A DNA stretch of 64,000 bases from Rhizobiales bacterium GAS188 (lineage in GTDB: Bacteria > Pseudomonadota > Alphaproteobacteria > Rhizobiales > Beijerinckiaceae). Both the position numbers and the translations under genes were made by a program. Positions 31,533-39,926 of the stretch are shown here, piece after piece (the stretch's first letter is position 1; each line of letters starts with the position of its first letter). Below the pieces are notes generated by a model. That model saw nothing but the letters and a program-made list of their open reading frames with translations. It did not search any database and had not been told where the DNA came from. The stretch is from contig FNSS01000001.1 in NCBI GenBank assembly GCA_900104855.1, forward strand, positions 8,007,001 to 8,071,000, in the 5' to 3' direction.

Positions 31533-31907
31533 ATGAAACCTTGGCGAGCCGCGCTGCTTCTTCTACCCCTCATGGCTGCGGGCTTGCTCCCGGCGCGGGC
31601 CGAATGTCAGTTCAGCCCCTTCAGCTTCTTTCCCGACCGCAATGACGCCGTCGAGATCAGGGTGCGGACCGAGTCGGGACATTCCTGCGCCATGGCCTTC
31701 AAGGAAGGGCCGGGCTATCGCTTCACCAAGGCCTCATTCCAAAAGCCGCCTCCGCATGGCGTGCTGGCGAGGACAGGCCCCACGAAATTCCTCTATCTGC
31801 CCTTCAAAGGCTATAGGGGTGAGGACAGCTACGCCATCAAGCTCTGCGCCATCGTCCAAGGCCGCAGCGGCTGCTCTTCCCTGACCTATCTGGTCGATGT
31901 GCAGTAG
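31533..31907 (+). CDS. Hypothetical exported protein
   Basis: A 124-residue protein with a clear signal peptide (MKPWRAALLLLPLMAAGLLP, cleavage near ARA-EC). The mature part has four cysteines (ECQF, HSCAM, KLCAIV, SGCSS), consistent with disulfides in the periplasm. GPTKFLYLPFKGYRGEDSY recalls tandem beta-sandwich repeats with a GEDSY-like turn. GGAGG is 8 bases before ATG 31533. Convergent with the next gene. Confidence 0.65.
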   Translation: MKPWRAALLLLPLMAAGLLPARAECQFSPFSFFPDRNDAVEIRVRTESGHSCAMAFKEGPGYRFTKASFQKPPPHGVLARTGPTKFLYLPFKGYRGEDSYAIKLCAIVQGRSGCSSLTYLVDVQ

Positions 31908-31923
31908 GCAGAAGGCCCCGCGG

Positions 31924-32415
31924 CTACTTCACCGATTTGATGCTGCTGGCGATGGCGCGCAGGTCATGCTCATTCGCCTTCTCGCCATCGGGCGAGGCCC
32001 AATAGGTCAGCAGCAACAATTTCTCGGCCGAAGCGGCGACGAGCGTCACACTGACCTTGGTCGGGCCGTCCTTGTCCTTCCCCTCCCAGGAGAGGGCGAC
32101 GGTGTCCATCCCGTTGATGTTGATGTCCTTCTGCTTCATCGTCGAGGCGTCGATGGCGACACCCTGCGTCGCCAGCCATTTGATGGCGTCGACGGTCGAT
32201 TGCTTGACGTCCCTGGTCGCGGTCGCCTCGACCGCGAGATAGACGCCGGAATCGGGCGAGGTCGCTTCGACCCCCTCGTCGATCTCGTTGATCGTCCAGG
32301 CATCGGGAATGGTGATGATCGCGACCGTGTTGTCGTCGGGGATCTTGATGGTCTTGGCCAAAGCAAGCGCCGGCATTGCCGCGGCGAAGATCACCGCGAG
32401 GAGGAGCTTTCTCAT
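31924..32415 (-). CDS. Hypothetical exported protein, lipid- or histidine-kinase-independent stress type unknown
   Basis: A 163-residue protein with a signal peptide (MRKLLLAVIFAAAMPALALA, cleavage near ALA-KT). The mature chain alternates short strands and helices (NTVAIITIPDAWTINEIDEG, KVSVTLVAASAEKLLLLTYW) and looks like a small alpha/beta periplasmic domain, similar in outline to PsbP/DUF1795-like folds. No function is assigned. ATG 32415 has GGGAC about 8 bases upstream; ATG 32436 is an alternative. Convergent with the upstream exported protein, divergent from mccB. Confidence 0.62.
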   Translation of the reverse strand: MRKLLLAVIFAAAMPALALAKTIKIPDDNTVAIITIPDAWTINEIDEGVEATSPDSGVYLAVEATATRDVKQSTVDAIKWLATQGVAIDASTMKQKDININGMDTVALSWEGKDKDGPTKVSVTLVAASAEKLLLLTYWASPDGEKANEHDLRAIASSIKSVK

Positions 32416-32627
32416 GACCAAGTCCCGGAAACGCATTGCAAGGCGACGGCAGGTAGGGGCCGGCTGAGAATGGGACAAGGCCTGTGGCAACACTGTGACG
32501 GATGCCTGCCAGCCGCGCCCGGCGGGCGAAAGAGTCTCCGCCGCTCTTCCGATTTCCAGCTCTCTTTCCATTTTCATGCGCTCGCGCCATCTTGCGGGGC
32601 CGCCAACCCGGCCGGAGGCCTGCCGCA

Positions 32628-34235
32628 GTGACCATCCTCAAGCCTAAGCTCGATGCGAGCTCCCGCGATCTTGCAGCGAACGCCGCCGAATGGGGCAAGC
32701 TCGCAGCCGAGTTGCGCGAGCGACGCGCCGTGGTGGCGCAAGGCGGCTCCGCCAAGGCACGCGAGCGCCATGTGGGGCGCGGCAAGCTGCTGCCCCGCGA
32801 ACGCGTGATGCGGCTTCTCGATCCGGGATCGCCCTTCCTCGAGATCGGGCTTCTCGCCGCGAACGGCCTTTATGGCGACGACATCCACGCAGCCGGCATG
32901 ATCGCCGGCATCGGGCGCGTCGAGGGGCGCGAGGTGATGATCGTGTGCAACGATTCCACCATCAAGGGCGGCACCTATTACCCGATGACGGTGAAGAAGC
33001 ATTTGCGCGCCCAGGAAATCGCGCGCGAGAACCGCTTGCCTTGCATCTATCTCGTCGATTCGGGGGGCGCCAACCTGCCCCATCAGACGGAGGTGTTTCC
33101 CGACCGGGAGCATTTCGGCCGCATCTTCTACAACCAGGCCAATCTGTCCTCGTTCGGCATCCCGCAGATCGCCGTGGTGATGGGATCGTGCACGGCGGGC
33201 GGCGCCTATGTGCCGGCCATGTCGGACGAGACCATCATCGTGCGCAAGCAAGGCACCATCTTCCTAGCGGGCCCGCCTCTGGTGAAGGCCGCGACCGGCG
33301 AAGTGGTGTCGGCCGAGGAGCTCGGCGGCGCCGATGTGCATGCGCGCCAGTCGGGCGTCGCCGATCACTACGCGCTCGATGACGGGCACGCGCTGGCCAT
33401 CGCCCGACGCATCGTCGGCAATCTCAACAGCCGCAAGGAGATCGATATCGTCCTTGCCGAGCCGCGCGAGCCCTTGCATCCGAGCGAGGAGCTCGAGGCC
33501 GTCGTGCCGACCGACCTCAAGAAGCAATATGATCCGCGCGAGATCATCGCGCGCCTCGTCGACGGCTCGGAGTTCGACGAGTTCAAGGCGCTCTACGGGC
33601 AGACCCTGGTCACCGGCTTCGCCAGGCTGCATGGCGTCCCGGTCGGCATCATCGCCAATGCCGGCATCTTGTTCTCCGAAAGCGCCATGAAGGGAGCCCA
33701 TTTCATCGAGCTCTGCTGCCAGAGGCGCATCCCGCTGCTGTTCCTGCAGAACATCTCAGGCTTCATGGTGGGACGCCAATACGAGGCGGGCGGCATCGCC
33801 AAGGACGGGGCGAAGCTCGTCACTGCGGTCGCGACCGCGCGGGTGCCGAAGCTCACGCTGATCGTCGGCGGTTCTTTCGGGGCCGGCAATTACGGCATGT
33901 GCGGGCGCGCCTATCAGCCGCGCTTCCTGTTCATGTGGCCGAATGCCCGGATCTCGGTGATGGGCGGCGAGCAGGCCGCGAGCGTGCTCGCGACCGTGCG
34001 CCGCGACAATATCGAGGCCGACGGCAAGAGCTGGAGCGCGCTGGACGAGGCCGAGTTCAAGGCGCCGATCCGGGCGAGATATGAGGAAGAGGGCTCGCCC
34101 TATTACGCCACCGCGAGGCTGTGGGATGACGGCATCATCCTGCCTTCCGAAACCCGCCGCGTGCTGTCGCTTGCCCTCTCGGCCTGCCTCAACGCCCCGA
34201 TCGAGGAGACGAAATTCGGCGTGTTCCGGATGTGA
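32628..34235 (+). CDS. mccB: Methylcrotonyl-CoA carboxylase, carboxyltransferase (beta) subunit
   Basis: Transfers carboxyl from biotin to 3-methylcrotonyl-CoA in leucine degradation. The 535-residue crotonase-fold protein has both lobes. [20 protein letters not shown] and [20 protein letters not shown] are the N-terminal oxyanion regions, and [20 protein letters not shown] is the C-terminal one. The extended [14 protein letters not shown] form distinguishes MccB from propionyl-CoA carboxylase beta. The start is GTG 32628, with GGAGG 9 bases upstream; the frame opens earlier at 32502. The biotin subunit gene lies about 2.8 kb downstream, separated by an inserted segment. Confidence 0.93.
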   Translation: MTILKPKLDASSRDLAANAAEWGKLAAELRERRAVVAQGGSAKARERHVGRGKLLPRERVMRLLDPGSPFLEIGLLAANGLYGDDIHAAGMIAGIGRVEGREVMIVCNDSTIKGGTYYPMTVKKHLRAQEIARENRLPCIYLVDSGGANLPHQTEVFPDREHFGRIFYNQANLSSFGIPQIAVVMGSCTAGGAYVPAMSDETIIVRKQGTIFLAGPPLVKAATGEVVSAEELGGADVHARQSGVADHYALDDGHALAIARRIVGNLNSRKEIDIVLAEPREPLHPSEELEAVVPTDLKKQYDPREIIARLVDGSEFDEFKALYGQTLVTGFARLHGVPVGIIANAGILFSESAMKGAHFIELCCQRRIPLLFLQNISGFMVGRQYEAGGIAKDGAKLVTAVATARVPKLTLIVGGSFGAGNYGMCGRAYQPRFLFMWPNARISVMGGEQAASVLATVRRDNIEADGKSWSALDEAEFKAPIRARYEEEGSPYYATARLWDDGIILPSETRRVLSLALSACLNAPIEETKFGVFRM

Positions 34236-34310
34236 TCGGGGCCTTGGCGAGGCGAGCGGGGCGTGCCTCTGATATAAAGCGGCAATCGACATTTCACTGG
34301 GGGCGATGCG

Positions 34311-35210
34311 ATGGCGGTAAGCGATCATGAGTTTGGTGGAGTATCGACGGATCTCAAACTGTCGCTTGTGGGGGGCTATCTAACCGCTTTTACCACCGCT
34401 CTGCGAGCGAGGTTCCAGCATCTTTGGTATATCGACGCATTCGCCGGGACTGGCGAACGCACTGTCCGTCATGCCGCCCAGGATGGTGGCTTGTTCGATT
34501 CGGCAACTGAGGAGCGAATTGAGCGTCACCGAGGTTCAGCTCGCATAGCGATAGATGTGAAGCCGCCGTTTGATCGGCTAATCTTCATGGACAAAAATCC
34601 GAAGCACTGCGAGGCACTGCGCGCCCTTCGATCGGCACAAATGGACCGCCAGATTGAGGTTCTTGAGGGCGACGCCAATGAAGGCATTAAGAGCTTACTC
34701 GTCGGAAGGCGGTGGGTATCAACACGAGCTGTAATGTTCCTCGACCCGTATGGCATGAGCGTCGATTGGGAAACGCTCGAAGCAATCCGCGCTACCCGCG
34801 CGATCGACGTTTGGTACCTGGTTTCGTTATCGGGGCTCTTTCGCCAAGCCGCGCGTAGGGCCAGCGCGGTAGATGAGTCGAAACGCGCGGCCCTTACCCG
34901 AATGCTCGGTACGGGCGATTGGGAGAGCGCTTGGTATCAGAAGGCGCCTACAACTACCTTATTCGGGGAGATCGACGGAGAGAGCTCCCGAATCGCAGAT
35001 GTTGAAAAGATGGAGGTATTCGTCTGGAATCGACTTAGGTCTCTCTTTCCGAGTGTTCTCAAGTCGCTCCGACTAAAGGACGGGCGCGGCATTCCTCAAT
35101 TTGCTTTGTTCTTCGCTATATCGAATCCCGAACCCAAGGCCATCGGACTCGCGACAAAGATTGCCAATCACATTCTCAATTCGGGAAGAGCGTCCCAAGT
35201 GCGGCCATGA
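34311..35210 (+). CDS. tcmP: TcmP-like protein with methyltransferase fold
   Basis: A 299-residue protein of the three-Cys-motif-partner type. The order of motifs is that of a class I SAM methyltransferase: YIDAFAGTGERTV (glycine-rich motif I, about residue 40), LIFMDKNPKHCEAL (acidic motif II, about 90), VLEGDANEG (about 120) and VMFLDPYGMSVDW (motif IV, DPYG in place of DPPY, about 144). A C-terminal region of ~120 residues may bind the partner or nucleic acid. It ends 43 bases inside the 3' end of the convergent partner gene. Codon use is AT-richer than its neighbours. Substrate unknown; methylation is inferred from fold only. Confidence 0.78.
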   Translation: MAVSDHEFGGVSTDLKLSLVGGYLTAFTTALRARFQHLWYIDAFAGTGERTVRHAAQDGGLFDSATEERIERHRGSARIAIDVKPPFDRLIFMDKNPKHCEALRALRSAQMDRQIEVLEGDANEGIKSLLVGRRWVSTRAVMFLDPYGMSVDWETLEAIRATRAIDVWYLVSLSGLFRQAARRASAVDESKRAALTRMLGTGDWESAWYQKAPTTTLFGEIDGESSRIADVEKMEVFVWNRLRSLFPSVLKSLRLKDGRGIPQFALFFAISNPEPKAIGLATKIANHILNSGRASQVRP

Positions 35211-35920
35211 TAGGAGCGACCGGTCGCCTTCTTGTTTCGACCACCCCACTGTTTGAAGAAGAATGCGGCGCCAGCAGGCCCACACAGCATATGAATTTCG
35301 CGGAGCCATGCTTCATCCATTGGACGCGCGCGCGGGCCAGACTCGCCTCCAACTATGGCCCAATGAATCCCTGTCAGATCAGCCCCGGCTACAGACCCGA
35401 TCAGTGGCTCGAACGAGACGAAGCGTATTTTAGCGGGCGTGAGTCGCAGGTCATCTAACCGCCTCAACACCTTCGAATCCTCCACGCTAGTACCGAGCCA
35501 GACGTTTGGGAGAACGGGAAATCTTGCATTGACCAGTATCTCACGCATACGTTCGGGCCGTTTCGTGAGAATTTGATAAGTGTGCTGCCGAGTGCCTCGC
35601 ATCACTGCCCACACACGCTCGATGAAATCGACTGGAACCCGTTCGTGGAATAGGTCTGACATCGAGTTCACAAATATTCTGCGTGGCCGCTTCCAGTTTG
35701 TGGGTACGGCGAGCGCGCGCTCGTCCAGCGTTACGCGGCCTGTCCAAATATGCCTGCCCCCGCTCTTGCGCGTTAGACCGCGATATTTTTCGATACCCAT
35801 AGCATCAAGCCTCGCAGCCATCCTCATTGCGTAGCAGTTCGTGCAGCCCGCAGTTAGGATCGTGCATCCCCCGACAGGATTCCACGTCGCGTCGGTCCAC
35901 TCGATTGAGGTTTCAGCCAT
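35168..35920 (-). CDS. Phage Gp37/Gp68-like (DUF5131) protein with CX6CX2C motif
   Basis: A 250-residue protein starting MAETSIEWTDATWNPVGGC. The three cysteines in GGCTILTAGCTNCYA form CX6CX2C, a possible iron-sulfur site like that of radical-SAM enzymes but with different spacing. Other conserved blocks are IFVNSMSDLFHERV, QHTYQILTKRPERM, NVWLGTSVED, WAIVGGESGPRARPM and AAFFFKQWGG, a pattern typical of PF07505. GGAGG sits 5 bases before ATG 35920; an in-frame ATG at 35932 is less likely. It faces the TcmP-like gene tail to tail with a 43-base overlap. The named partnership is established for the families; function is not. Confidence 0.85.
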   Translation of the reverse strand: MAETSIEWTDATWNPVGGCTILTAGCTNCYAMRMAARLDAMGIEKYRGLTRKSGGRHIWTGRVTLDERALAVPTNWKRPRRIFVNSMSDLFHERVPVDFIERVWAVMRGTRQHTYQILTKRPERMREILVNARFPVLPNVWLGTSVEDSKVLRRLDDLRLTPAKIRFVSFEPLIGSVAGADLTGIHWAIVGGESGPRARPMDEAWLREIHMLCGPAGAAFFFKQWGGRNKKATGRSYHGRTWDALPELRM

Positions 35921-35932
35921 GGGATCCTCCAA

Positions 35933-36246
35933 TGCCCGCGCAGGCTGACGAAATATGGTTAATGGGTCGGAAATCAGGCCTATTCACATTTTGTTCTATT
36001 TCGAGCCAAACCTCAAATCGTATACTTTCGCCGATGGGCTGCCCGGGACAAGAAGCAGCTCCAAGCGATGGGAACCGTTAGCCGGGCCAACAAGGCAGCT
36101 CCTTCTGGCGTTCAGAACTTTGGCGCTGCCCGCGCGCCTCGGGCTCGCCGAATTCCCGCCCTCGCTAGGCTCCAACGCGCCAAGTTTCGGCCCCGATCAT
36201 GCGCCATCTCGGTGCCGCGCGGGCGGTGCGAGACTCTGGAGCTGCA
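35933..36246. other. Gap between DUF5131 gene and cytochrome b561
   Basis: This 314-base stretch is AT-rich for its first ~120 bases and returns to GC-rich composition after about 36090. That change marks the likely right border of the insert. No homologous coding frame, tRNA remnant or hairpin is evident. Confidence 0.45.
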
Positions 36247-36899
36247 ATGAACGAGATGGCCCGCAACCTCGCCGCGCCCGAGGTCGATTCGCCCCAACTG
36301 GAATCGCCTAAGGTCGCTTCGGCGGAAGTCGCTGGGCCCCAAGTCACGCCTGCCCCGACGCTGCCCCGTTACACGCCACTCGCACAGGCGCTGCATTGGG
36401 TCACGGCGCTCCTCGCCTTCGCCATCTTGCCGATCGCCTGGGTGATGCAGACCATGAGCCGCAGCCCGCAGCGCGAAGCCCTCGTCACTATCCACAAATC
36501 GCTGGGCGTGACCATTCTGGCCCTCGTCGTGATCCGCATGCTCTGGCGGGCCGGCCATCCTGCGCCGGCAGCGTCGGGTCGGCATGGCGTGTTCCTGCGC
36601 ATCGCGGCCGAGGCCGGACATTGGCTCCTCTATGCGAGCTTCATCGTGATGCCGGTGAGCGGCTATGTCCTCTCGGCGGCAGGCGGCCATACGGTGCCGT
36701 TCTTCGGCCTCGTCGATTTGCCGGCACTGCCGGATAATCACGCCTCTCCGAGGCAGCGCGCTTCGTTCACAACGCCACGAGCTGGGCGGTCTACGCGCTC
36801 GTCGCCACTCATATCGGGGCTGCGGCCTGGCATGTCGCCGTGTTCCGCGACGGTTCGCTCGAGCGCATGCTGCCGGCGCAGGACACTGCCGGGCACTGA
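36247..36899 (+). pseudogene. Cytochrome b561 with a one-base frameshift
   Basis: Dihaem membrane cytochrome of the YodB/CybB type. The first ~165 residues are in frame: ALHWVTALLAFAILPIAWVM, VTIHKSLGVTILALVVIRML and AGHWLLYASFIVMPVSGYVL, with three of the haem-ligand histidines. After PALPDNHA the frame is wrong. Restoring one C near 36740 gives LSEAARFVHNATSWAVYALV, then ATHIGAAAWHVAVF with the fourth histidine, ending at TGA 36897-36899. GGAG precedes ATG 36247 by 7 bases. Either a real pseudogene or a sequencing error in a C run. Confidence 0.8.
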
Positions 36900-37030
36900 A
36901 ATGACCCGACACAACACCAGTTCCCCGTCAAGATCATGAGGTTGCGCTCTTGACGCGGCGCGCCCCTGTTGATGGGGTGCAAGACGGCTAGAATCCGTGC
37001 CGGCCGCTGCACGCCTCGAGGGATAAGTCG

Positions 37031-39070
37031 ATGTTCTCTTCGCTCCTCATCGCCAATCGCGGCGAGATCGCCTGTCGCGTCATCCGCACAGCGCGGCGCC
37101 TGGGCCTGCGCAGCATCGCGGTCTATTCGCAGGCCGATGCCCGCGCCCCGCATGTGAGCCTCGCCGACGAAGCCCATGCGATCGGGCCGGCGCCCGCGAG
37201 CGAGAGCTATCTGCGCGCCGACAAGATCATCGAGGTCGCGAGAGCCTCAGGCGCGCAAGCCATCCATCCGGGCTATGGCTTCCTCTCCGAAAATGCCGAA
37301 TTCGCCGAAGCCTGCGCCGAAGCCGGCATCGTCTTCGTCGGGCCGCCGGCCTCCGCCATCCGCGCCATGGGCCTCAAGGACGCAGCCAAGGCGCTCGCCG
37401 AGAAGGCCGGCGTGCCGGTGGTGCCGGGCTATCACGGGACGCGCCAGGAGCCGGATTTCCTGCGCCAGAAGGCTTACGAGACCGGCTATCCGGTGCTGAT
37501 CAAGGCGATCGCCGGCGGTGGCGGCAAGGGCATGCGGCGCGTCGATCGCCAGCAGGATTTCGACGCCGCGCTCGATTCGGCGCAGCGCGAGGCCAAGAGC
37601 TCCTTCGGCGATTCGCGCGTGCTGATCGAGAAATACATCCTCTCGCCGCGCCATATCGAGATGCAGGTGTTCGGCGACGCGCATGGCCATGTGGTGCATC
37701 TCTTCGAGCGCGATTGCTCGCTGCAGCGGCGCCATCAGAAGGTGATCGAGGAGGCGCCCGCCCCCGGCATGACGCCGGAGGTGCGCGCCGCCATGGGTCA
37801 GGCGGCCGTCGAGGCGGCACGCGCCGTGGGCTATGTCGGGGCCGGCACGGTCGAGTTCATCGCCGACGGGCGCGGTGCGCTCAGCGCCGACGGCTTCTAC
37901 TTCATGGAGATGAATACCCGCCTGCAAGTCGAGCATCCGGTGACCGAAGAGATCACCGGGCTCGATCTCGTCGAATGGCAATTGCGCGTCGCTTCCGGCG
38001 AGCCGCTTGCGTTCGACCAGGAGGATCTGTCGATCGGCGGCCATGCCGTCGAGGCGCGGCTTTATGCGGAAGACCCCGAAAAGGGTTTCCTGCCCTCGAC
38101 CGGCAGGCTGTTCGCCCTCAAGCTCCCCACAGGCGAAGGCGTTCGGGTCGATTCCGGCGTCGAGGAAGGTGGCGAGGTCACGCCCTTCTACGATCCGATG
38201 ATCGCCAAGATCATCGCCCATGGCGCCTCGCGTGAAGAGGCGCTCGAGCGGCTTTCGGGCGCGCTGGCGCATACGGTGGTGGCGGGGCCGAAATGCAATG
38301 TCGCCTTCCTCAAGGCGTTGGTCGATGCCGAGGAATTCCGCGAAGGCGCGGTCGATACCGGCTTCATCGAGCGCCAAGCGCAGCGTTTGGGCGCGGTCGA
38401 ACGGCCCCTCGACCCTGAGGCGGTGGCGGCCGGCGCCGCCCAGCTGCTGCGCATGAGCTACGACAAGGTCAATCCGTCGCTGCTGATCCGCGGGCGGCTG
38501 GGATCCCGCGAATGGCTCTACGATCCCTGGGGCGTGCGCCAAGGCTTCGAGTTCGCCGGCCGCCGGCACACCTTGCTGCCGGTGACGACCGAGGCCGGCC
38601 CGGCCAAACTCGATCTGTTCTTCGACGAGAACGGGCCAAGCCTGCGTGCGCCCGGACAAAAGCAGGAGAGCTGGCCGGAGATCGAATGGAACCCCAGCCG
38701 CAAGCTCGCCGAGCTCGGCGACCGCAGCGGCGTCGTGGTGCGGGCCGGCAACAAGGCGCTGGTGATCCGCCAGGGCCGGCAGACCGCCGTGTCGCTCGTC
38801 GATCCGCTCGATGTCGATCTCGAGCATATCGAGAGCGATAATGGGGGCCTCGTGACCTCGCCGATGCACGGCAAGCTGGTGGCGCTCCTGGTCAGCGAAG
38901 GCGAGGAGGTCGTGAAGGGCCAGAGGCTCGCCGTGGTCGAGGCCATGAAGATGGAGCATGCTCTGATCGCCCCGGTCGACGGCATCATCGCCGACATCGC
39001 GGCCGAGCCCGGGCAGCAAGTCGCCGAGGGGGCACGGCTGATGACGGTTACCCCGGCAGCCTCGGCTTGA
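37031..39070 (+). CDS. mccA: Methylcrotonyl-CoA carboxylase, biotin (alpha) subunit
   Basis: ATP-dependent carboxylation of its own biotin, partner of MccB. The 679 residues hold the biotin carboxylase domain (SLLIANRGEIACRVIRTARR at the start; ATP-grasp loop AIAGGGGKGMRRV near 155; MNTRLQVEHPVTEEITGLDL near 294), a BT-like middle region and the biotinyl domain with VEAMKMEHAL near residue 637, where the lysine carries biotin. Standard length for MccA. Downstream is a strong hairpin at 39123. Its pairing with mccB identifies the pathway, although other leucine genes are not nearby. Confidence 0.94.
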   Translation: MFSSLLIANRGEIACRVIRTARRLGLRSIAVYSQADARAPHVSLADEAHAIGPAPASESYLRADKIIEVARASGAQAIHPGYGFLSENAEFAEACAEAGIVFVGPPASAIRAMGLKDAAKALAEKAGVPVVPGYHGTRQEPDFLRQKAYETGYPVLIKAIAGGGGKGMRRVDRQQDFDAALDSAQREAKSSFGDSRVLIEKYILSPRHIEMQVFGDAHGHVVHLFERDCSLQRRHQKVIEEAPAPGMTPEVRAAMGQAAVEAARAVGYVGAGTVEFIADGRGALSADGFYFMEMNTRLQVEHPVTEEITGLDLVEWQLRVASGEPLAFDQEDLSIGGHAVEARLYAEDPEKGFLPSTGRLFALKLPTGEGVRVDSGVEEGGEVTPFYDPMIAKIIAHGASREEALERLSGALAHTVVAGPKCNVAFLKALVDAEEFREGAVDTGFIERQAQRLGAVERPLDPEAVAAGAAQLLRMSYDKVNPSLLIRGRLGSREWLYDPWGVRQGFEFAGRRHTLLPVTTEAGPAKLDLFFDENGPSLRAPGQKQESWPEIEWNPSRKLAELGDRSGVVVRAGNKALVIRQGRQTAVSLVDPLDVDLEHIESDNGGLVTSPMHGKLVALLVSEGEEVVKGQRLAVVEAMKMEHALIAPVDGIIADIAAEPGQQVAEGARLMTVTPAASA

Positions 39071-39122
39071 GCCGGAACCGGGCAGGCTGCCATCGATCAA
39101 ATTCACGGTCCTTGAAGCGAAG

Positions 39123-39151
39123 ACGCCGGCCGCCTCGGGGGCGGCCGGCGT
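39123..39151. terminator. GC-rich hairpin between mccA and a small gene
   Basis: A perfect 12-base stem (ACGCCGGCCGCC with GGCGGCCGGCGT) around a 5-base loop lies 53 bases after mccA and 42 bases after the minus-strand small gene. The T-run is weak on both strands. A bidirectional terminator is the simplest reading. Confidence 0.5.
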
Positions 39152-39192
39152 GTTGCCGAACGGGTGGCTGTCGGCTGTGAATCTCGGATGGG

Positions 39193-39291
39193 TCAGTCCT
39201 GCTTCTCGAGCGCGTTCGCCAGGCTGACATTGCTGATGAACTGGAAGATCTGAGCAATCACAAGGATTGCAACAACACCGTAAAGCGCCAT
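39193..39291 (-). CDS. 32-residue membrane microprotein
   Basis: A short gene with a strong ribosome-binding site, AAGGAGAG, 6 bases before the ATG. The product starts MALYGVVAILVIAQIFQFIS, a hydrophobic helix of about 20 residues, and ends NALEKQD with a charged tail, so a single-pass membrane protein with the tail on one side is likely. The frame ends at TGA 39193-39195. It is too short for routine gene finding. The family is unknown to me. Confidence 0.62.
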   Translation of the reverse strand: MALYGVVAILVIAQIFQFISNVSLANALEKQD

Positions 39292-39452
39292 GACATCTCT
39301 CCTTGTTGATCGCCGGGCCCGGTCATTCGGGCCAGGTGCTCATTGGTCGAGACGGTCACGACAAAGGTTCACGCCGGCGCATGGAAATCGTTCATGCGCC
39401 GGTCAGGTGATGCGGCTCTTCGCCGAATGATCGTGAGGTGGCCGAGCCGGTC

Positions 39453-39830
39453 TCAGCCCTGCATCTCGGCATGCGCCTCGATCCGGTAGCCGTCCGGATC
39501 GACCACGAAGGCCGCGTAATAGCCCGCGCCGTAATCGGCGCGCAGGCCCGGCTTGCCATTATCCTTGCCGCCGGATTTGAGCGCCGCCGCATGGAAGGCA
39601 TCGACCGCTTTGCGGTCATCGGCCTTGAAGCACAGATGCAGGCCTGAGTCCTTGTCCGCGGGGACCGGGCTCTTGACGGCAAGCACCCATAATTCCTCGC
39701 GGTCGCGGCCATAGCCGAGGGAGGTCTCGCCGGGGCTGCTGCAGCTATAGCCCAGCGCCGAGAGAGTGGCGTCGTAGAAGCGCCGCGAGCGCGCAAGATC
39801 GCGAACGCCGATGGAGACATGGTCGAGCAT
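39453..39830 (-). CDS. VOC-family protein (glyoxalase/bleomycin resistance fold)
   Basis: A 125-residue single-module protein starting MLDHVSIGVRDLARSRRFYD. It has the metal ligands expected of the fold: His in LDHVS, His in LHLCFKADDRKAVDAFH and Glu in GYRIEAH. YGRDREELWVLAVKS is the central beta hairpin. Resembles lactoylglutathione lyase-like proteins with no assigned substrate. GGGAG is 6 bases before ATG 39830. It is divergent from the CGNR regulator and probably controlled by it. Confidence 0.87.
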   Translation of the reverse strand: MLDHVSIGVRDLARSRRFYDATLSALGYSCSSPGETSLGYGRDREELWVLAVKSPVPADKDSGLHLCFKADDRKAVDAFHAAALKSGGKDNGKPGLRADYGAGYYAAFVVDPDGYRIEAHAEMQG

Positions 39831-39848
39831 CGTCAGCTCCCTTTTTTG

Positions 39849-39915
39849 AGTAACCAGCATCATGGTTATTTACTGCTCGCAATTATTGCGGTTGTCAACC
39901 TCCATGCTGGTTACT
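39849..39915. promoter_or_regulatory. Twin operator between VOC and CGNR genes
   Basis: A perfect 12-base inverted repeat, AGTAACCAGCAT at 39849-39860 and ATGCTGGTTACT at 39904-39915, encloses the 43-base core of the divergent promoter region. Each arm is itself part of a palindrome AACC-N8-GGTT (left AACCAGCATCATGGTT, right on the other strand AACCAGCATGGAGGTT). Two copies in opposite directions suggest a dimeric regulator controlling both genes, most simply the CGNR protein. Confidence 0.65.
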
Positions 39916-39926
39916 AAGTGGGACTG

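Larger units (their letters stand above)
34240..36110. mobile_element. Probable acquired insert splitting the mccB-mccA pair
   Basis: Between mccB and the cytochrome b561/mccA segment the DNA is clearly more AT-rich than its surroundings and carries codons rare nearby, such as TTA, CTA and ATA. It holds a TcmP-like gene and a Gp37/Gp68-like gene found on phages and mobile islands. I see no integrase, tRNA, direct repeat or transposase, so the borders are approximate and set by composition only. Confidence 0.5.

Noticed and set aside
34236-36246. tRNA or direct-repeat attachment sites flanking the insert
   Set aside because: I compared both borders by eye and saw no tRNA end and no matching repeat.
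37247-39106. A 619-residue minus-strand frame opposite mccA
   Set aside because: Shadow of mccA; no homology pattern and no ribosome-binding site.
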